Positions 1 through 8,682 of a stretch of DNA of 32,559 nucleotides are shown here, in pieces. The translations under genes were made by a program, and so were the position numbers. Numbering within the stretch: position 1 is the first letter of the stretch; each line of letters starts with the position of its first letter. Source of the stretch: an uncultured Bacteroidota bacterium. GTDB lineage: Bacteria > Bacteroidota > Bacteroidia > AKYH767-A > 2013-40CM-41-45. The notes beneath the pieces were generated by a model that did no database searches, was not told the origin of the DNA, and saw only the letters and a list, made by a program, of their open reading frames with translations. The stretch covers positions 1 to 32,559 of the forward strand of contig CALMQM010000008.1 of the NCBI GenBank assembly GCA_937871435.1, written 5' to 3'.

Positions 1-1574
1 GCTATTCCCAATCCTGGCAGTGGGCAAAACAAATAAAAAATGTTTGTCAAAATGGGCCACTATCAATTAGTAGCTCATTTACAGACGGAGTTAATACCTA
101 TGTAGTTGGAGATTTCAGGGATTGTATTTCGTTTGGAACTGACACTTTGCAATCCATCGGAATTACTGATATGTTTATAGCCAAATACAATACACTTGGT
201 GATGTAATTTGGGTAAAAAAATTTGGAGGCGATGGGTCAGATATATCTTCATTGGAATTCTCGTCAGGTGCTATAGATACGATAAATCAGTGTATATATA
301 TTGCAGGGTCGTTTTGTGGAAACATGATACTAAGTCCAACTATTGTTTTGAATGGGCCAACCACTGATTCTAATACTTTTTTAGCAAAACTTGATTTGAA
401 TGGAAATTTTATTTGGGGCAAAGAAATCGGGAATACAAGAAATTCCCTGTTATTCCCATATTTACACAATGGTTTGCTTTACACCACTGGTGAAGTCTAC
501 GATACAATGTTTATCGATTCATATCTGCTTACTCGCGGTGAATTTCTTGCCAGGTTTGATTCAGTTGGAAATTGCTTGTGGGCAAAAACCATGATTAGTC
601 CAATTACTTCATCCTTTACTCAAGCTTCGTTTATTGATGATGATATTGTTTTATCAGGAATTTTTAATTGTGATACTTTGATCATTGATACTATTTCTTT
701 GAATGGGAAAGGTGATTTTGATGGATTTATTACAAGAATTGATAGTACAGGTAAAGTAAAGTGGGCGAAACAGATTGGATCTGCCGCATTTGATCAAATT
801 GGTTATATTTATATTGACAATAATAAGGATATTTATTTCGGAGGCAAATTCGAGGATTCTTTGACAATAGATACGATATCATCAACAAACACCGGGGTAG
901 ATTTATTCTTAGCAAAGTTAAATGGTAATGGAAACATCTACTGGTTAAAACAAGGCCATAGCACTGGTGAGAATGATTTTATAAACGATCTTACATCATT
1001 TCGCGATTCTGAAATAGTTGTTACAGGTTCATTCAGCGGAAGCATTACTTTTGGCAATCAGAACATGTCTACTGTACATAATCAGGATATGTTTATCTCA
1101 AGATTCAATAAAGATGGATTGTGTTTGGGAGCTGACCATTTTGGTGAGGCTAAAGGTTTTTTTGTTGTTAAAGATAATTCAGATGAACTTGTTTGCATTG
1201 GTAAATTTAATGACACAGTTACATTAAATGGCATTGCGTTAAATTCTGTAGGAGCAGTAGCTGACTTATTTATAGCTAAACATAGTGCTCTAACTGAAAT
1301 TCACGAGACCACGGAACGCCGTAACAATTCATTATTAATTTATGCAAACCCAAATCAGGGGATTTGCAATATTCAGGTTCCTGAAGAGTTTCGTGGAGAA
1401 AAATCTCTTACCTTGAAAGTGTATGGGCAAAATGGAGCATTGTTGAAACTAATTTCTATTGATCCGGGCAACAGCCATGTTGATCTCACAATAGAAAACG
1501 AAGCAAAAGGAATTTATACTGCAATCTTGAGCAATGGCAAAAAACAATTTACCGGAAAAATAATATTCGAATAA
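1..1574 (+). CDS. T9SS-sorted beta-propeller protein, 5' end outside window
   Basis: The reading frame is open from the left edge (first full codon at base 3), so the gene starts upstream; 523 residues are visible and the TTG near base 147 is an internal codon. At least six propeller-type repeats are seen, each centred on an 'F(I/L)A+(hydrophobic)(D/N)xxGxxxWxK' pattern, for example FLAKLDLNGNFIWGKEIG and FITRIDSTGKVKWAKQIGS. This is the SBBP-like beta-propeller repeat pattern. The last ~80 residues are a T9SS type A sorting domain: ANPNQG entry, a strand with KVYGQNGALLK, and a GIYTAIL strand before the C-terminus. The product is therefore probably exported through the Sec pathway and T9SS to the cell surface or medium; the signal peptide would lie outside the window. 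No enzymatic motif is visible. It converges on the SDR gene that ends at 1731. Confidence 0.85.
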   Translation, partial: YSQSWQWAKQIKNVCQNGPLSISSSFTDGVNTYVVGDFRDCISFGTDTLQSIGITDMFIAKYNTLGDVIWVKKFGGDGSDISSLEFSSGAIDTINQCIYIAGSFCGNMILSPTIVLNGPTTDSNTFLAKLDLNGNFIWGKEIGNTRNSLLFPYLHNGLLYTTGEVYDTMFIDSYLLTRGEFLARFDSVGNCLWAKTMISPITSSFTQASFIDDDIVLSGIFNCDTLIIDTISLNGKGDFDGFITRIDSTGKVKWAKQIGSAAFDQIGYIYIDNNKDIYFGGKFEDSLTIDTISSTNTGVDLFLAKLNGNGNIYWLKQGHSTGENDFINDLTSFRDSEIVVTGSFSGSITFGNQNMSTVHNQDMFISRFNKDGLCLGADHFGEAKGFFVVKDNSDELVCIGKFNDTVTLNGIALNSVGAVADLFIAKHSALTEIHETTERRNNSLLIYANPNQGICNIQVPEEFRGEKSLTLKVYGQNGALLKLISIDPGNSHVDLTIENEAKGIYTAILSNGKKQFTGKIIFE

Positions 1575-1608
1575 TCGATTTGAATCTGCGTTATGATAGC
1601 ATATTTCC

Positions 1609-1638
1609 ATTTTATTGAAATATCGATCACAATAAAAT
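1609..1638. repeat. AT-rich inverted repeat between convergent genes
   Basis: A perfect 9-bp inverted repeat (ATTTTATTG / CAATAAAAT, arms 1609-1617 and 1630-1638, 12-nt loop) lies between the propeller gene and the SDR gene, which converge here. The stem has almost no GC pairs and no clean T-tract follows, so it is at most a weak transcription-end signal. Confidence 0.3.
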
Positions 1639-1730
1639 AAATCTGCCTCTATTGTTGAAATCAATTGTTTTTGATTTGACTAATAAAATTAGCTTCCTTC
1701 AACATTCGGCTGAAATGAAAAAAATGAAGA

Positions 1731-2741
1731 TTAGTTCTTATTTCCCCTTTGTTCCGCAAGAAAAACTTCACAGGTGTGCGCGAGAGATTCCGACACAGGA
1801 ATAAAACGCATGCCGGTTTCACGGATTATTTTTTCGTTTGAATAAGTCCAGTGTCGCTGAGCATTCCGGCTCGTTTCTTTGGTGATGAGTGGTTTGTTTT
1901 TGGAGAACACATGCGCAAGCGCAATACTTCTCCAGGCTACTTCACCCAAAAATGGTGACACCCGAATGGAAGGCTGTGGTTTGTGTAAATTGGAAGCGAT
2001 GGTCTCAAAAAGATATTTATAGGAAACATTTTCCGCATTCAGAATATAACGCTGCGCGTGAATGTCTTTTTCCATCAGCAACACTGCAGCTTTCGCGACA
2101 TCCCGAACATCCACAAATCCTGTTGAGCCGGGTGTATAAAATCGCAATCCTTTCCAAACCTGCTGAATCATCTTCGCGCTTCCTTTGTTCCAGTCCCCCG
2201 GACCGAGAATGATCGTTGGATTGAGCACAACAACGTTCAACCCCTCCTCTATTCCTCTCCACACTTCCCGTTCTGCTCCATATTTACTGATCGCGTAATT
2301 CGAATTAAGCGAAGACGTTTTCCAGACCGATTTCTCATCGATCTGTTGTCCTTCAGCGGTTCGGCCCAAGGCAGCGACAGAACTGATGTGACAAAACTTT
2401 TTCACTCCTTTCTCGAGCGACATGTTCACCATGTTGGCAGTGCCTTCGATATTTACCTTCATCATCCGCTTCACTTCGGAAGGCGCGAACGAAATCATGG
2501 CCGCGGCATGGTATACTTCCTCCACACCTTCCAGCGATTCAAATACGGAATAAACATCAGTCACATCCCCTTCCACCCATTCTACACTTTTCAATAATTC
2601 AGGATGTGGAGCAAACAATTTTTCAACCAGAGCGGTGCTGCTCTCTTTTCTGAGTAAAGTCCGGCATTTTTTCCCTTTTCGGGTCAATTCCAAAAGTATA
2701 TGTGAACCTACCAATCCGGTTCCGCCGGTAACGAGAATCAT
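1731..2741 (-). CDS. NAD(P)-dependent epimerase/reductase, extended SDR family
   Basis: A 336-residue cytosolic Rossmann-fold enzyme. The nucleotide-binding motif TGGTGLVG is at residues 5-12, the active-site serine region HISSVAALG near 118-126, and the catalytic pair YAISK with Tyr149 and Lys153. The NPTIILGPGD stretch fits the extended SDR group that contains dihydroflavonol-4-reductase-like and NAD-dependent epimerase/dehydratase proteins. The substrate cannot be read from the sequence; in bacteria such genes act on sugars, sterol-like or small ketone substrates. The start at 2741 puts the nucleotide-binding strand right at the N-terminus, as expected. It is transcribed divergently from tyrS, and no partner gene lies on its strand. 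Family assignment is firm; specific function is unknown. Confidence 0.88.
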   Translation of the reverse strand: MILVTGGTGLVGSHILLELTRKGKKCRTLLRKESSTALVEKLFAPHPELLKSVEWVEGDVTDVYSVFESLEGVEEVYHAAAMISFAPSEVKRMMKVNIEGTANMVNMSLEKGVKKFCHISSVAALGRTAEGQQIDEKSVWKTSSLNSNYAISKYGAEREVWRGIEEGLNVVVLNPTIILGPGDWNKGSAKMIQQVWKGLRFYTPGSTGFVDVRDVAKAAVLLMEKDIHAQRYILNAENVSYKYLFETIASNLHKPQPSIRVSPFLGEVAWRSIALAHVFSKNKPLITKETSRNAQRHWTYSNEKIIRETGMRFIPVSESLAHTCEVFLAEQRGNKN

Positions 2742-2860
2742 GCGAATAATCTTCCCGCGAAGATGAGAAATGTTTTGAAAATGAAATAGTATGAAATCAC
2801 CTTTGAAAACAAGGATAAATGCTCATTTGAATGAGCTTTTTTATCTGATTCCTGCAGATT

Positions 2861-2893
2861 TTTGTATTCATATGATTGTCCTGCCTATCTTTG
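2861..2893 (+). promoter_or_regulatory. Bacteroidota-type promoter of tyrS
   Basis: TTTG at 2861-2864 and TATCTTTG at 2886-2893 match the Bacteroidota -33 (TTTG) and -7 (TAnnTTTG) boxes, with 21 bp between them. The expected transcript start near 2900 lies just before the ATG at 2911. It also rules out the upstream in-frame ATG at 2791 as the main start. Confidence 0.6.
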
Positions 2894-2910
2894 GCCGCAA
2901 AATCAGGTTT

Positions 2911-4191
2911 ATGAAGAATTTTATTGAAGAGCTGAGATGGCGGGGTATGCTACACGATGTGATGCCGGGAACGGAAGAATTGCTGAACTCCGGGATGACA
3001 AAAGGTTACATCGGCTTCGACCCAACAGCGGATTCACTTGGTGTAGGCAATCTGGTACAGGTGATGTTGCTGCTTCATTTTCAACAATGCGGACACAAAC
3101 CTATCGCTCTTGTTGGTGGCGCAACCGGAATGGTCGGTGATCCGAGCGGGAAATCACAGGAGAGGAATTTACTCAACGAAGAAATACTTGCTCACAACCT
3201 GGCTTGTCAGAAAGCACAACTGGAAAAATTTCTGGATTTCAATTGTGGAGAACAATCCGCTGAAATAGTCAACAATTACGACTGGTTTAAAAATTTCAGT
3301 TTCCTTGAATTTATCCGTGATGTCGGAAAACACATCACCATCAATTACATGATGGCGAAAGATTCTGTACAGAAAAGACTTGACAGCGGTATGTCTTTTA
3401 CAGAATTTTCTTATCAACTTGTTCAGGGCTATGATTTCTACTATTTGTGGAAACACATGGGCATAAGTCTGCAAATGGGAGGTTCCGATCAGTGGGGAAA
3501 TATCGTGACAGGAACAGAACTGATCCGCAGAAAAGAAAGCGGAGAAGCTTTTGCTCTCACCACTCCGTTGATTAAGAAAGCGGATGGAACCAAATTCGGT
3601 AAGACCGAAGGAGGGAATGTGTGGCTCGATGCAAAACGGACATCACCGTATCAGTTCTACCAGTTCTGGCTTAATGCGGCAGATGAGGATTCTAAAAATT
3701 TCATCCGGATTTTCACTTTGAAAACGAAGGATGAAATAGAGGCTCTCGAAGCTGAACATGAAAAAGCTCCTCACCTGAGATTATTGCAGAAAGAATTGGC
3801 GAAAGACATCACCATCAGAGTGCATTCTGAAAAAGATTACAATGCAGCGATTGAAGCATCGGAAATATTGTTCGGCAAAGGTACTGCGGAAGCACTGATG
3901 AATTTATCCGAGTCTGATCTGCTCTCAGTATTTGATGGTGTGCCGCAGGTAGAATTTCCAAAGTCCGCTCTCGATGGTGGAATCAATGTGATCGATTTCC
4001 TTGTAGAAAAAACGAATATTTTTCCTTCCAGAGGTGAAGCCAGGAAAATGATTCAGGGCGGCGGAGTGTTGATCAACAAAGGAAAAGTCGAAAGTGAAAA
4101 CAGAAACCTCGATAGTGCCGATACGATCAAAGGAAAATACATTCTTGCACAAAAAGGCAAGAAGAATTATTTCCTGGTTGTTCTCAAATAG
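2911..4191 (+). CDS. tyrS: Tyrosyl-tRNA synthetase (TyrRS, class I)
   Basis: Charges tRNA-Tyr with tyrosine using ATP in the cytosol. The product is 426 residues, normal for bacterial TyrRS. The N-terminus ([18 protein letters not shown]), the tyrosine pocket region GFDPTADSL, the [14 protein letters not shown] stretch, and the KFGKT form of the KMSKS loop (residues 228-232) are all present. A C-terminal S4 RNA-binding domain follows (about residues 355-426, with [18 protein letters not shown]-like spacing). The start at 2911 is preferred over the in-frame ATG at 2791 because a promoter lies at 2861-2893 and homologs begin at this MKNF. One oddity: the HIGH signature reads GVGN (residues 44-47), so the first histidine is replaced by glycine. 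Confidence 0.96.
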   Translation: MKNFIEELRWRGMLHDVMPGTEELLNSGMTKGYIGFDPTADSLGVGNLVQVMLLLHFQQCGHKPIALVGGATGMVGDPSGKSQERNLLNEEILAHNLACQKAQLEKFLDFNCGEQSAEIVNNYDWFKNFSFLEFIRDVGKHITINYMMAKDSVQKRLDSGMSFTEFSYQLVQGYDFYYLWKHMGISLQMGGSDQWGNIVTGTELIRRKESGEAFALTTPLIKKADGTKFGKTEGGNVWLDAKRTSPYQFYQFWLNAADEDSKNFIRIFTLKTKDEIEALEAEHEKAPHLRLLQKELAKDITIRVHSEKDYNAAIEASEILFGKGTAEALMNLSESDLLSVFDGVPQVEFPKSALDGGINVIDFLVEKTNIFPSRGEARKMIQGGGVLINKGKVESENRNLDSADTIKGKYILAQKGKKNYFLVVLK

Positions 4192-4212
4192 AGCGAATTT
4201 TAAAATCCGGAT

Positions 4213-4428
4213 TTATTTGCCCGGTCCATTGGGATTATTTTTATTCATGTGTTGGAGAAGCAGCGCGATTCCGACAACCACAGCGATGGCAAAGAAAAAA
4301 TTGAAGCCTAACTGAATATAATCATCCCGCTTCAGATTACCGAGTCGTTGTTTGACAATATACAGGGAGATCAAACTACCTACTCCTACTGAAGTGATGA
4401 TAATAAATAAACGGCGCCTGTCTCTCAT
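4213..4428 (-). CDS. Small two-helix membrane protein, unknown function
   Basis: A 71-residue ORF with two hydrophobic segments, about residues 7-25 (LFIIITSVGVGSLISLYIV) and 40-60 (the FNFFFAIAVVVGIALLL region), separated by a basic, polar linker (KQRLGNLKRDD). The N-terminus is very basic (MRDRRR). The tail (HMNKNNPNGPGK) is soluble. I do not recognise the family. It lies downstream of the nadB/LuxE-like genes on the same strand, 107 bp past the LuxE-like stop, and converges with tyrS. The clear membrane topology and position in an otherwise empty gap support a real gene, but there is no homology evidence beyond that. Confidence 0.6.
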   Translation of the reverse strand: MRDRRRLFIIITSVGVGSLISLYIVKQRLGNLKRDDYIQLGFNFFFAIAVVVGIALLLQHMNKNNPNGPGK

Positions 4429-4535
4429 TCTGATATTTTTTTAATGCTGTAAAAGTAATCATTGCCCGCATTTCCGGGACAGGATTTTTTACCGGCTGAA
4501 CAATTTTTCAGCTTGAAATTTAATTGCTTCGATCT

Positions 4536-5528
4536 TCAGAGTACCAATAGATTACATCCCCGGATATCGCTGTGATCAAACCTGCCGAGAACCTCGAAAC
4601 TTCCGTTAGCATGTGTTTTTCCCAAATCCTGTGTCGCGATAAACGCGCAGGAATCCAGGTTTGCAAGATCAATGACATTGATTCCTCCCGTCTTCCCGTT
4701 TCCGGTGAGGCTCAGCGGATCATTCGGATCACGGATGAGAACTTTCATCCAGGGAGGAGAGTCAAATATTCCTTCTCCTTTGGAATAGGCTTGCGACAAC
4801 AATTCGGTCATCCCGTATTCTGAATGAATGGCGCGGACGCCGAATCCTTTTTTCAGAACCTGATGGACTTCATCGCGCACCATTTCTTTTTTTCTTCCTT
4901 TCATTCCACCAGTTTCCATAACAATGAGTTCCGGAAAATCCAGCGGAAATTGTTCAGCAAAATCGAGCAGGGCAAATGTTACTCCGAGTAACAAAGTTTT
5001 TTGTCCGCTGTCAAGCAAATTCAGCAAAACGTTTTTCAACTCTTCTGAATGACGCAGATAAAAACCACTTTGAGGATGAGCACTTTTTTTGATGAGATCT
5101 TCTGCCATCAGAATGAGTGAAGAACCTTCTCTTTCCAAATAGGAAGGCAATAAGGCGAGCACACAATACTCAGCCGGTGAACCATAGAATAGTTCAAATG
5201 CTTTTCGAAAAGATGAAGTATACAAATCCGGATCAGGAACATAATGTCTGCTGCTTTCCATCCCGGAAGTTCCGCTGCTGGTGAAAACAGTTTCCGCATC
5301 GGTATAAGCGCTCAATATTTTGAAACTTTTGAAAAATTCTATCGGCAAAAACGGAATTTGTTCAATCGTATCTATGGTTGCACGGTTTTTCTTCAACGAA
5401 TTTACATAGTTCGCATAAACCGGATTCCATAGCATCTGATAGCGGAATACTTCCAACGCCAGGTCGCTGAAAGTATCCTTGCTCACAGAAAAAATTTTAT
5501 CACGAAGAGATGAACGGGAAGAAATCAT
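4536..5528 (-). CDS. LuxE-like acyl-protein synthetase (ANL superfamily)
   Basis: A 330-residue adenylate-forming enzyme of the LuxE type. The ATP/P-loop motif TSSGTSG is at residues 83-89, the second ANL motif EYGMTE at 237-242, and a late aromatic/glycine stretch (FEVLGRFDHSDIRGC) corresponds to the hinge region. It is shorter than full acyl-CoA synthetases (~500 residues) and close to LuxE, which activates a fatty acid with ATP and passes it to a cysteine. No LuxC or LuxD partner is in view, so bioluminescence is not implied; Bacteroidota carry such genes singly. It begins only 11 bp after the nadB stop and is probably co-transcribed with nadB. The carboxylic-acid substrate and acceptor are unknown. 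Confidence 0.82.
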   Translation of the reverse strand: MISSRSSLRDKIFSVSKDTFSDLALEVFRYQMLWNPVYANYVNSLKKNRATIDTIEQIPFLPIEFFKSFKILSAYTDAETVFTSSGTSGMESSRHYVPDPDLYTSSFRKAFELFYGSPAEYCVLALLPSYLEREGSSLILMAEDLIKKSAHPQSGFYLRHSEELKNVLLNLLDSGQKTLLLGVTFALLDFAEQFPLDFPELIVMETGGMKGRKKEMVRDEVHQVLKKGFGVRAIHSEYGMTELLSQAYSKGEGIFDSPPWMKVLIRDPNDPLSLTGNGKTGGINVIDLANLDSCAFIATQDLGKTHANGSFEVLGRFDHSDIRGCNLLVL

Positions 5529-5539
5529 ATTTAACGCCT

Positions 5540-7117
5540 TTACTTCTTTGGTAAAGTACTGGCCGGATTGTCGGTGCTGTAATGTAAGCCGACATTCTCC
5601 TTCCTGTCCATTGCAAATTTAATGATGAGATAAGCAACTGTGATGAGGTTGCGCAGCTCACAGATTTTCGGTGACAAAATGGTGCGCTCATACAAAGCTT
5701 CTGTTTCTCCGTAAATTATCCGTAAACGGTTTTGTGCCCGTTTCAAACGTTGATCGGAACGAACGATACCGACATAATTGCTCATCACATCCTGCAATTC
5801 ACGCAGGTTGTGCGTGATCAAAACCATTTCGTTTGGTTGCGTTGTTCCTTCAGCATCCCAATCAGGAACCTCCGTATTAAAATTATTTTTTTTGAAAGCC
5901 ATCAATGCATCAAGAGATGCTCTGTGTGCAAACACCAAGGCTTCGAGAAGAGAATTCGATGCCAGTCTGTTCGCGCCATGCAATCCTGTGCAGGCACATT
6001 CTCCTGCAGCATACAAATTGCCAATGCTGCTTCTCGCGAATTCATCTACCACAATTCCTCCACAAATGTAATGAGCGGCAGGAACAACAGGAATCATATC
6101 CTTCGTCACATCAATGCCTATACTTTTGCATTTCTGATTGATATTTGGAAAATGTTCCACGAACTGATCAAAAGGAATATGTCTGCAATCCAGATACACA
6201 TATTCATCACCGCGTACTTTCATTTCATTGTCAATGGCACGGGCAACAATATCTCTCGGAGCAAGTGATTTTCGTGAATCGTATTTGTGCATGAACTCAT
6301 CGCCGTCCTGTGTTTTCAGGATGCCACCAAAACCGCGAACTGCTTCTGTGATCAAAAAAGAAGGATGCTCACCCGGATTAAAGAGTGCTGTCGGATGAAA
6401 CTGAATAAATTCCATGTCCTTCACCTGGCCTTTTGCACGGTAAACCATAGCAATACCATCACCTGTGGCAATCACCGGATTGGTGGTGGCTTTGTATACC
6501 TGTCCTGATCCACCTGTGGCGACAAGTGTCACTTTGCTGAGGATAGTTTCTATTTCCCGTGTTTGCAGGTTCAAAGCGTAAGCTCCGTAACATTCGATGT
6601 CCGGAGTGCTTCGCATCACTTCTTTTCCGAGATGATGTTGAGTGATGATATCGACAGCGAAATAGTGAGTATAAATTGAAATGTTGGGATGACTGTGTAC
6701 ACGGGCGAGTAAAGCCCTTTCAATCTCGTTTCCTGTTGCATCTTTGAAATGAAGCACACGATGTTCACTGTGTCCGCCTTCTTTGGCAAGATCAAATTCA
6801 CCCTGTTCATTTCTATCGAAGCGTGTTCCCCATTCAATAATTTCGCGGATCCTGTCGGCACCTTCAGTCACCACCATTCGTACAATTTTTTCGTTGCACA
6901 AACCTGCTCCGCATTCCAATGTATCCTGCACGTGTTTTTCGAATGTATCAGGACCATGCATCACACCGGCTATTCCACCCTGCGCATATTTTGTGTTGGA
7001 TTCTTCCGCGTTTGCTTTTGTAATAATGATGACCTTGCCTTGGTCTGCAACTTTTAAGGCAAACGTAAGACCGGCAATCCCGCTTCCAATAATTAAGAAA
7101 TCTGTCTGTTTTTGCAT
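5540..7117 (-). CDS. nadB: L-aspartate oxidase
   Basis: FAD enzyme that oxidises L-aspartate to iminoaspartate, the first step of de novo NAD synthesis; NadA then makes quinolinate. The 525-residue length matches the family (E. coli about 540). The FAD-binding GSGIAGL motif is at residues 11-17, followed by TKYAQGGIAGV, the GGHSEHRVLH active-site stretch, EAVRGFGG, PRDIVARAI, and the C-terminal flavin motif AAGECACTGLHGANRLASNS. The succinate dehydrogenase/fumarate reductase relatives lack this arrangement, so NadB is firm. The ATG at 7117 is 9 residues before the FAD motif. nadA and nadC are not in this window. The LuxE-like gene follows after 11 bp. A G-rich tandem repeat lies 45-105 bp upstream of the start. 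Confidence 0.96.
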   Translation of the reverse strand: MQKQTDFLIIGSGIAGLTFALKVADQGKVIIITKANAEESNTKYAQGGIAGVMHGPDTFEKHVQDTLECGAGLCNEKIVRMVVTEGADRIREIIEWGTRFDRNEQGEFDLAKEGGHSEHRVLHFKDATGNEIERALLARVHSHPNISIYTHYFAVDIITQHHLGKEVMRSTPDIECYGAYALNLQTREIETILSKVTLVATGGSGQVYKATTNPVIATGDGIAMVYRAKGQVKDMEFIQFHPTALFNPGEHPSFLITEAVRGFGGILKTQDGDEFMHKYDSRKSLAPRDIVARAIDNEMKVRGDEYVYLDCRHIPFDQFVEHFPNINQKCKSIGIDVTKDMIPVVPAAHYICGGIVVDEFARSSIGNLYAAGECACTGLHGANRLASNSLLEALVFAHRASLDALMAFKKNNFNTEVPDWDAEGTTQPNEMVLITHNLRELQDVMSNYVGIVRSDQRLKRAQNRLRIIYGETEALYERTILSPKICELRNLITVAYLIIKFAMDRKENVGLHYSTDNPASTLPKK

Positions 7118-7161
7118 ATGCTCAATTCAGGGTTAAAAGTAATGAAAATAGGATTGAAGGA

Positions 7162-7222
7162 GGGACGAGGGACGGGGGACGAGGGACGGGGGACGAGGGA
7201 CGGGGGACGAGGGTCGAGGGAC
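7162..7222 (+). repeat. G-rich tandem repeat, 14-bp unit built of two heptads
   Basis: Three identical copies of GGGACGAGGGACGG (7162-7175, 7176-7189, 7190-7203), one copy with two changes (7204-7217) and a partial GGGAC. The unit is itself two heptads, GGGACGA + GGGACGG. Repeated G-runs of 3-5 bases with short ACGA or AC spacers satisfy the simple G-quadruplex pattern on the + strand. It sits in the divergent interval between nadB (minus) and nfu (plus). It is not a CRISPR: there are no spacers. Confidence 0.95.
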
Positions 7223-7350
7223 AAAAGTTGTTTAATCTTGAAATCTCCATTACCTAAAAGGTCTGAATTTGCCTGATGCTTTTTAACCTAAATTACCGTC
7301 TGCCAACTAAATCCATTGTTCATAGAGGCCCTCTCTTCAAAAACTAATTG

Positions 7351-7358
7351 TACCTTTA
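7351..7358 (+). promoter_or_regulatory. -7-like box of nfu
   Basis: TACCTTTA differs by one base from the Bacteroidota TAnnTTTG box and ends 8 bp before the ATG at 7367. No matching TTTG is found at the usual distance upstream, so this is a partial promoter match. Confidence 0.35.
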
Positions 7359-7366
7359 CATCCAGA

Positions 7367-7951
7367 ATGGAAATCAAAAAAGTCACTACTGTTTATGCGG
7401 AATCCACGCCGAATCCCGCCGCGTTAAAATTTGTCGCGAACAGATATTTATTGCAGGAAGGTAGTGTGGAATATACTTCAAAAAGTCAGGCAGTGAATTG
7501 TCCGCTTGCACAACAATTGTTTGATTTTTCTGGCATCTGCGGAGTTTTCATTACTACCAATTTTATCACCCTCACAAAGAACTCCGATGTCGACTGGCAG
7601 GAGACCATGGGTATATTGAGGGAGTTTATCAAGTCATACCTGGAAAATGGTCAACCGGTTTTTACCGGACCAACAGGACAGGTCGCTGACAGCAGAATTG
7701 AAAGAACGAAAACCGCTTCAGCCATTGAAACTAAAATCATAGAAACACTGGAAGAATATGTGAAACCGGCTGTTGAACAAGATGGCGGAGCGATACATTT
7801 CAAATCTTTTGATTCCGGAATTGTCACACTTGTACTAAAAGGCTCGTGTAGCGGATGTCCTTCGTCCACACAAACACTCAAAGGAGGAATAGAAAACCTG
7901 TTGAAACAATTTATTCCTGAAGTAAAGGAAGTAGTAGCCGAAGAAGGTTGA
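7367..7951 (+). CDS. nfu: Nfu-type iron-sulfur cluster carrier protein
   Basis: Cytosolic protein that carries [4Fe-4S] clusters to target enzymes. Residues 8-90 form an Nfu_N domain (TPNPAALKF signature, as in eukaryotic NFU1), and residues ~120-194 the Nfu/NifU C-terminal domain (VKPAVEQDGGAIHF) with the cluster-binding CxxC at Cys161 and Cys164 (SCSGCPSS). Length is 194 residues from the ATG at 7367. An in-frame TTG at 7316 would add 17 residues upstream of the Nfu_N domain and ahead of the -7-like box, so it is rejected. NFU1-type proteins are known to serve lipoyl synthase, and the nearby sucB product needs lipoylation; a functional tie is my inference. It is divergent from nadB and convergent with thpR. 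Confidence 0.93.
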   Translation: MEIKKVTTVYAESTPNPAALKFVANRYLLQEGSVEYTSKSQAVNCPLAQQLFDFSGICGVFITTNFITLTKNSDVDWQETMGILREFIKSYLENGQPVFTGPTGQVADSRIERTKTASAIETKIIETLEEYVKPAVEQDGGAIHFKSFDSGIVTLVLKGSCSGCPSSTQTLKGGIENLLKQFIPEVKEVVAEEG

Positions 7952-8053
7952 TCCTATCAATTTATTTTCATTCCCTGAGTTGCAGAAGCTACAGAAAATC
8001 TTTTTTTCTGCAGAACCAAAATATACTCCTACACATTTTTTTTGAACGAATAA

Positions 8054-8599
8054 TCAGGCAGTGATAAAATCAAACCTGCACAGCGAGTCATATCTCACGC
8101 CTTCATTTGTTTGTACTGTCTGCCACAATTCCGCATGATCAATTCGTTGTGTTTCCGGCAAAGGAGGATTTGTAAGAGCAGGTTCTGTGCCTGAAAATTT
8201 TACACGAGCAAGTGTGATGTGCGGAATTGGATCCGGATGTTGAATACGAATTGTCATGAATTCCTTCACTACATCCTGTACTTTGCGTGCAAGAGCGGAA
8301 AATTCATCCCGTTTGTGAAAACGAGCCCAGAAAATTCCATGTGATCCTTTTCCTTTCTTGATTTCAAAATGATCAAAATGCAGATCGAAAGTTGTTTGAT
8401 TTGAAAGCAACCTTTTTAATCTTACGGAAATTTCAGGGATATTCCTCTCTTCTACTTCACCAATAAAAAACAGTGTGATGTGAAAATTATTTTCACGCGT
8501 CCATCTGAATCCGGTCAGATGTTGATGAGCATAGGCAAAGTGAAGAAACTGATTACTTAACTTTTCCGCTACAGGGAAAGAAAGAAAAACTCGACGCAT
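8054..8599 (-). CDS. thpR: RNA 2',3'-cyclic phosphodiesterase (2H family, ThpR/LigT)
   Basis: A 181-residue 2H phosphoesterase. The two catalytic HxTx motifs are intact: HITL at residues 40-43 (followed by FFIGEV, typical of the family) and HITL at 127-130 (followed by ARVKF). The N-terminus MRRVFLSFPV and the 180-residue length match ThpR/LigT, formerly called 2'-5' RNA ligase. The enzyme opens 2',3'-cyclic phosphates on RNA and can ligate tRNA halves in vitro; the physiological substrate is not settled. It starts 83 bp after the sucB stop on the same strand, so read-through from sucAB is possible but unproven. The gene converges with nfu. Confidence 0.92.
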   Translation of the reverse strand: MRRVFLSFPVAEKLSNQFLHFAYAHQHLTGFRWTRENNFHITLFFIGEVEERNIPEISVRLKRLLSNQTTFDLHFDHFEIKKGKGSHGIFWARFHKRDEFSALARKVQDVVKEFMTIRIQHPDPIPHITLARVKFSGTEPALTNPPLPETQRIDHAELWQTVQTNEGVRYDSLCRFDFITA

Positions 8600-8682
8600 G
8601 AAAAGAATAACAACCTGATGAAAATATCATTTTTCCGTATTCCCGCGACATACAAAATAGCAAGCATACAGAGCGAAGCACC

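Noticed and set aside
2791-2910. 40-residue N-terminal extension of tyrS from the ATG at 2791
   Set aside because: The TTTG / TATCTTTG promoter at 2861-2893 lies inside the extension and homologs begin at the MKNF of 2911.
5732-6268. 178-residue open frame on the + strand opposite nadB
   Set aside because: Antisense to a clear NadB; low-complexity and no family features.
7162-7222. The G-rich repeat as a CRISPR array
   Set aside because: Repeats are directly adjacent with no spacers and no Cas genes are nearby.
7992-8010. AT-rich hairpin CAGAAAA / TTTTCTG between nfu and thpR as a terminator
   Set aside because: The stem has only two GC pairs and no proper T-tract after it on either strand.
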